64,000 nt of DNA, taken from Castanea sativa (taxonomy: Eukaryota > Streptophyta > Magnoliopsida > Fagales > Fagaceae). The stretch spans positions 4,069,501 through 4,133,500 of the forward strand of contig NC_134016.1 in the NCBI RefSeq assembly GCF_040712315.1, given 5' to 3'. Under the pieces are notes generated by a model. It was not told the origin of the DNA and ran no database searches. It was given only the letters and a program-made list of their open reading frames with translations. Within the stretch, counting starts at the first letter, position 1. The number at the start of each line of letters is the position of its first letter. The translations under genes and the position numbers were made by a program. Below, one piece after another: positions 62,158 to 64,000 of the stretch.

Positions 62158-62515
62158 TTTGACAGGTACACAAATTCAATCCGTTTTATGTGTTTGAAAA
62201 TTTCAAGTGAGGCAACAAACCTCACAATATTTTGACATAATTTATGCTAAATGATGGGTTTATATTTTAATCACTCATAATTTATTATACGACGAGTTAT
62301 GATAAAAGTTGTAAAATTTATTATGTTCTTAACATTGACATGTATCTCAATAGCTAAAAAGAGGAAATTTTATTGAAGAAATATTATGTAATTTGGAGGA
62401 AAAAAAAAAAAAAAACTCCAATAAACAAAAAGAATTATTATTGTGTAATTTGGGTAATGCTTGTGCTTTATGGTAATTTCAAGCACACAATTTCACTCCA
62501 ATAAGTTGCCCATAT
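62158..62515. other. Upstream region of the zinc-finger gene
   Basis: AT-rich DNA between the MULE and the promoter. No other gene. The MULE ends about 490 bases upstream of the start codon. Confidence 0.5.
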
Positions 62516-62529
62516 GTGTATATATATAT
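62516..62529 (+). promoter_or_regulatory. TATA-like element of the zinc-finger gene
   Basis: A gtatatatatatg run lies about 115 bases before the ATG at 62642, with a leader containing 'caccacacaactt' after it. A plausible core promoter, though TA runs are common here. Confidence 0.5.
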
Positions 62530-62641
62530 GTACCCACTCAAGTATGAATTCACCACACAACTTCGAAAATCAAGACCCACATTTTACCAGAAAGAAAAAA
62601 ATTTAATCAGGGTCCTTTCATTCATTCACTGCCTATAGATC

Positions 62642-63394
62642 ATGACTGAAAAAACTTGGGGTGATTCTCAAGCACAAAGCAGATCAAGGGCTCGGAAACA
62701 TAAGATGACGATGTGGCAAAATCCTGCAGAATACTACTGTAGGGTTTGTCGAAGACAGTTCGACAAGTTGAAAGCTTTATGTGGACATATGGGAGCGCAC
62801 GGCGACCGTTCATGGCAAGGACTGCTTCCTCCTCCTGATCATCATCATCATCGTCCTAGTCCTCCAACCTATAAGGCTTCTACTTCTACAGGGATGAGAG
62901 GGAGTGATTCTCGAGCACGAAGCAAATCGAGGGCTCAGAAACATAAGACGACGATGTGGCAAAATCCTGCAGAATACTACTGTAGGGTTTGTCGAAGACA
63001 GTTCGACAAGTTGAAAGCTTTATGTGGACATATGAGAGCGCACGGCGACCGTTCATGGCAAGGACTGCTTCCTCCTCCTGATCATCATCATCATCATCGT
63101 CCTAGTCCTCCAACCTATGAGGCTTCTACTTCTACAGGGATGAGAGGGGGACCAGGGATTAATTTTCAGAGGGAGCCACAAGTGAAAGTCTTTGCTTCTC
63201 TGAAATTTGATTTGAATATGCTTCCTGCTACTGAGCCACAAGAGAAAGTGCCTGTCACTCTGAAATTAGAAATGCAAGCTGCTCCAGAGCCACAAGAGAA
63301 GGTCCTTGCTCCAGAGGCAGACCTTGATTCTCATGAGAAGTTTAACTTCGATTTAAATGAAGCTCCAGAAGAGGATGGTGCTAATGATTACTGA
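62642..63394 (+). CDS. C2H2 zinc-finger protein with two duplicated finger modules and EAR motif
   Basis: A 250-residue intronless ORF (MTEKTWGDSQ..GANDY). Two identical-pattern C2H2 fingers, CX2CX12HX3H, are seen at about residues 36-56 and 117-137 (CRVCRRQFDKLKALCGHM). The plant QALGGH core is changed to KALCGH in both. Each finger is followed by a 'SWQGLLPPPDHHHH' segment. An 81-codon block (62661-62903) is repeated at 62904-63149 with one extra His codon, so the second finger arose by recent duplication. The C-terminal third has DLN-type EAR repression motifs: 'KFDLNML' and 'FNFDLNEAPEED'. Such proteins are nuclear transcriptional repressors. The first finger has GHMGAH where the second has GHMRAH. 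The altered core may change DNA recognition, so the target is not predictable. Intronless structure, TATA box and AATAAA support a real gene. Confidence 0.85.
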   Translation: MTEKTWGDSQAQSRSRARKHKMTMWQNPAEYYCRVCRRQFDKLKALCGHMGAHGDRSWQGLLPPPDHHHHRPSPPTYKASTSTGMRGSDSRARSKSRAQKHKTTMWQNPAEYYCRVCRRQFDKLKALCGHMRAHGDRSWQGLLPPPDHHHHHRPSPPTYEASTSTGMRGGPGINFQREPQVKVFASLKFDLNMLPATEPQEKVPVTLKLEMQAAPEPQEKVLAPEADLDSHEKFNFDLNEAPEEDGANDY

Positions 63395-63464
63395 AGTCTT
63401 TTATGGGATCTGCTATCTGCATTTGTTTCTTTTTATGTTTTTGGTTTTGGTATGCTTCTCACTC

Positions 63465-63470
63465 AATAAA
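63465..63470 (+). terminator. Polyadenylation signal
   Basis: AATAAA about 70 bases after the stop of the zinc-finger gene, followed by another TAAATG and T-rich sequence. Confidence 0.6.
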
Positions 63471-63479
63471 TAAATGTTT

Positions 63480-64000
63480 TAGTTATAGTTTTTTGTTTTT
63501 TATATCATTTGGAGTACCCAAAAAAAAAAAAAAGATGTTTTAGTTTTAGTTTCCTTTTTTTTTTTTTTGGATGTTTTAGTTTGACACATTATTGTGCTTT
63601 TTTTTTATTCTCCACATGATCAATCATCTATATTGCTTAGCAGTAATACATTATTAATACGTACTTTTGATACAAGTCAAAGATATAATTAATGGGGTGC
63701 TAATCATTTTTTACTAGTTAATCCATTGTCAACATGTTTGTTTAGGAAAACGAATCAATGATGATTTCCTTCATTATTAGCTAGTTAGTAATTAGGAGGT
63801 TAGTATGTTTATGTTAATTGCCTTCGAATATGCGGATTCTCTACTTGCGATTACCAATCATCTAAGTAGTGTGTTGATGATATGAATGTTTCATTTCTTT
63901 CTTTCTTTCTTTCTTTCTTTTTTTTGAAACTTCCCAAGATCAATTTTCATTTTTAAAATATTTCCATTCAAGATAGTTGTTCATTTCTTGAAAGTGAAGA
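63480..64000. other. AT-rich intergenic DNA to window end
   Basis: No gene. A (TTTC)n run lies near 63894-63920. Confidence 0.5.

Overview
The window is nuclear DNA from a eudicot plant, probably a woody one, although the sequence alone does not fix the species. It is AT-rich, lacks dense operon-like coding, and carries many poly-A/T and (TA)n tracts. Its coding capacity is almost all transposon-derived: a plant L1-type LINE with an RNase H domain, a Ty3/gypsy element of the Tat/Retand type, and several Mutator-like (MULE), hAT, PIF/Harbinger and CACTA elements. I see one convincing host gene, an intronless C2H2 zinc-finger repressor at the right end (62642-63394, + strand). No rRNA, tRNA or CRISPR array was recognised.

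Layout. 1-6000: intergenic DNA with LTR-like remnants, a 1076-bp MULE with a perfect 9-bp target duplication (4319-5394), and a foldback repeat. 6001-11713: a nearly full-length but dead LINE on the - strand, flanked by unusually long direct repeats (66 and 96 bp). 11714-18130: small DNA transposons, including a (TA)n-flanked inverted-repeat element, a 583-bp hAT-type MITE and a Tourist-like MITE, plus a possible promoter and first exon on the - strand near 17370. 18550-20770: a decayed gypsy element reduced to LTRs and a piece of gag, itself hit by a poly(A)-only retro-insertion. 21142-30738: a recently inserted Tat/Retand element with two 467-bp LTRs that differ at about four positions. Its gag-pol has two TAG stops, a frameshift and an integrase D-to-N change. 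It also has a 60-66-bp minisatellite and a spliced antisense gene.

30744-42720: older repeats, a CACTA end with a dense array of hairpin motifs, and a 3.8-kb MULE carrying a fragment of transposase zinc knuckle (38500-42333). 42733-58568: a 7-8 kb segment present twice in tandem. The copies diverged by separate insertions, so each often serves as the empty site for the other. 58569-62150: a perfect 71-bp inverted repeat, a retroposon with a 17-bp target duplication, and a 1577-bp MULE with about 255-bp inverted ends and a gene-like interior. 62516-63470: the zinc-finger gene with TATA box and polyadenylation signal. Its N-terminal finger module has been duplicated as an 81-codon block.

I find no undescribed multi-gene system. 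The most unusual items are the perfect hairpin, the duplicated zinc-finger module, the spliced antisense retrotransposon gene, the LINE with very long direct repeats, and the poly(A)-only insertions with target duplications.
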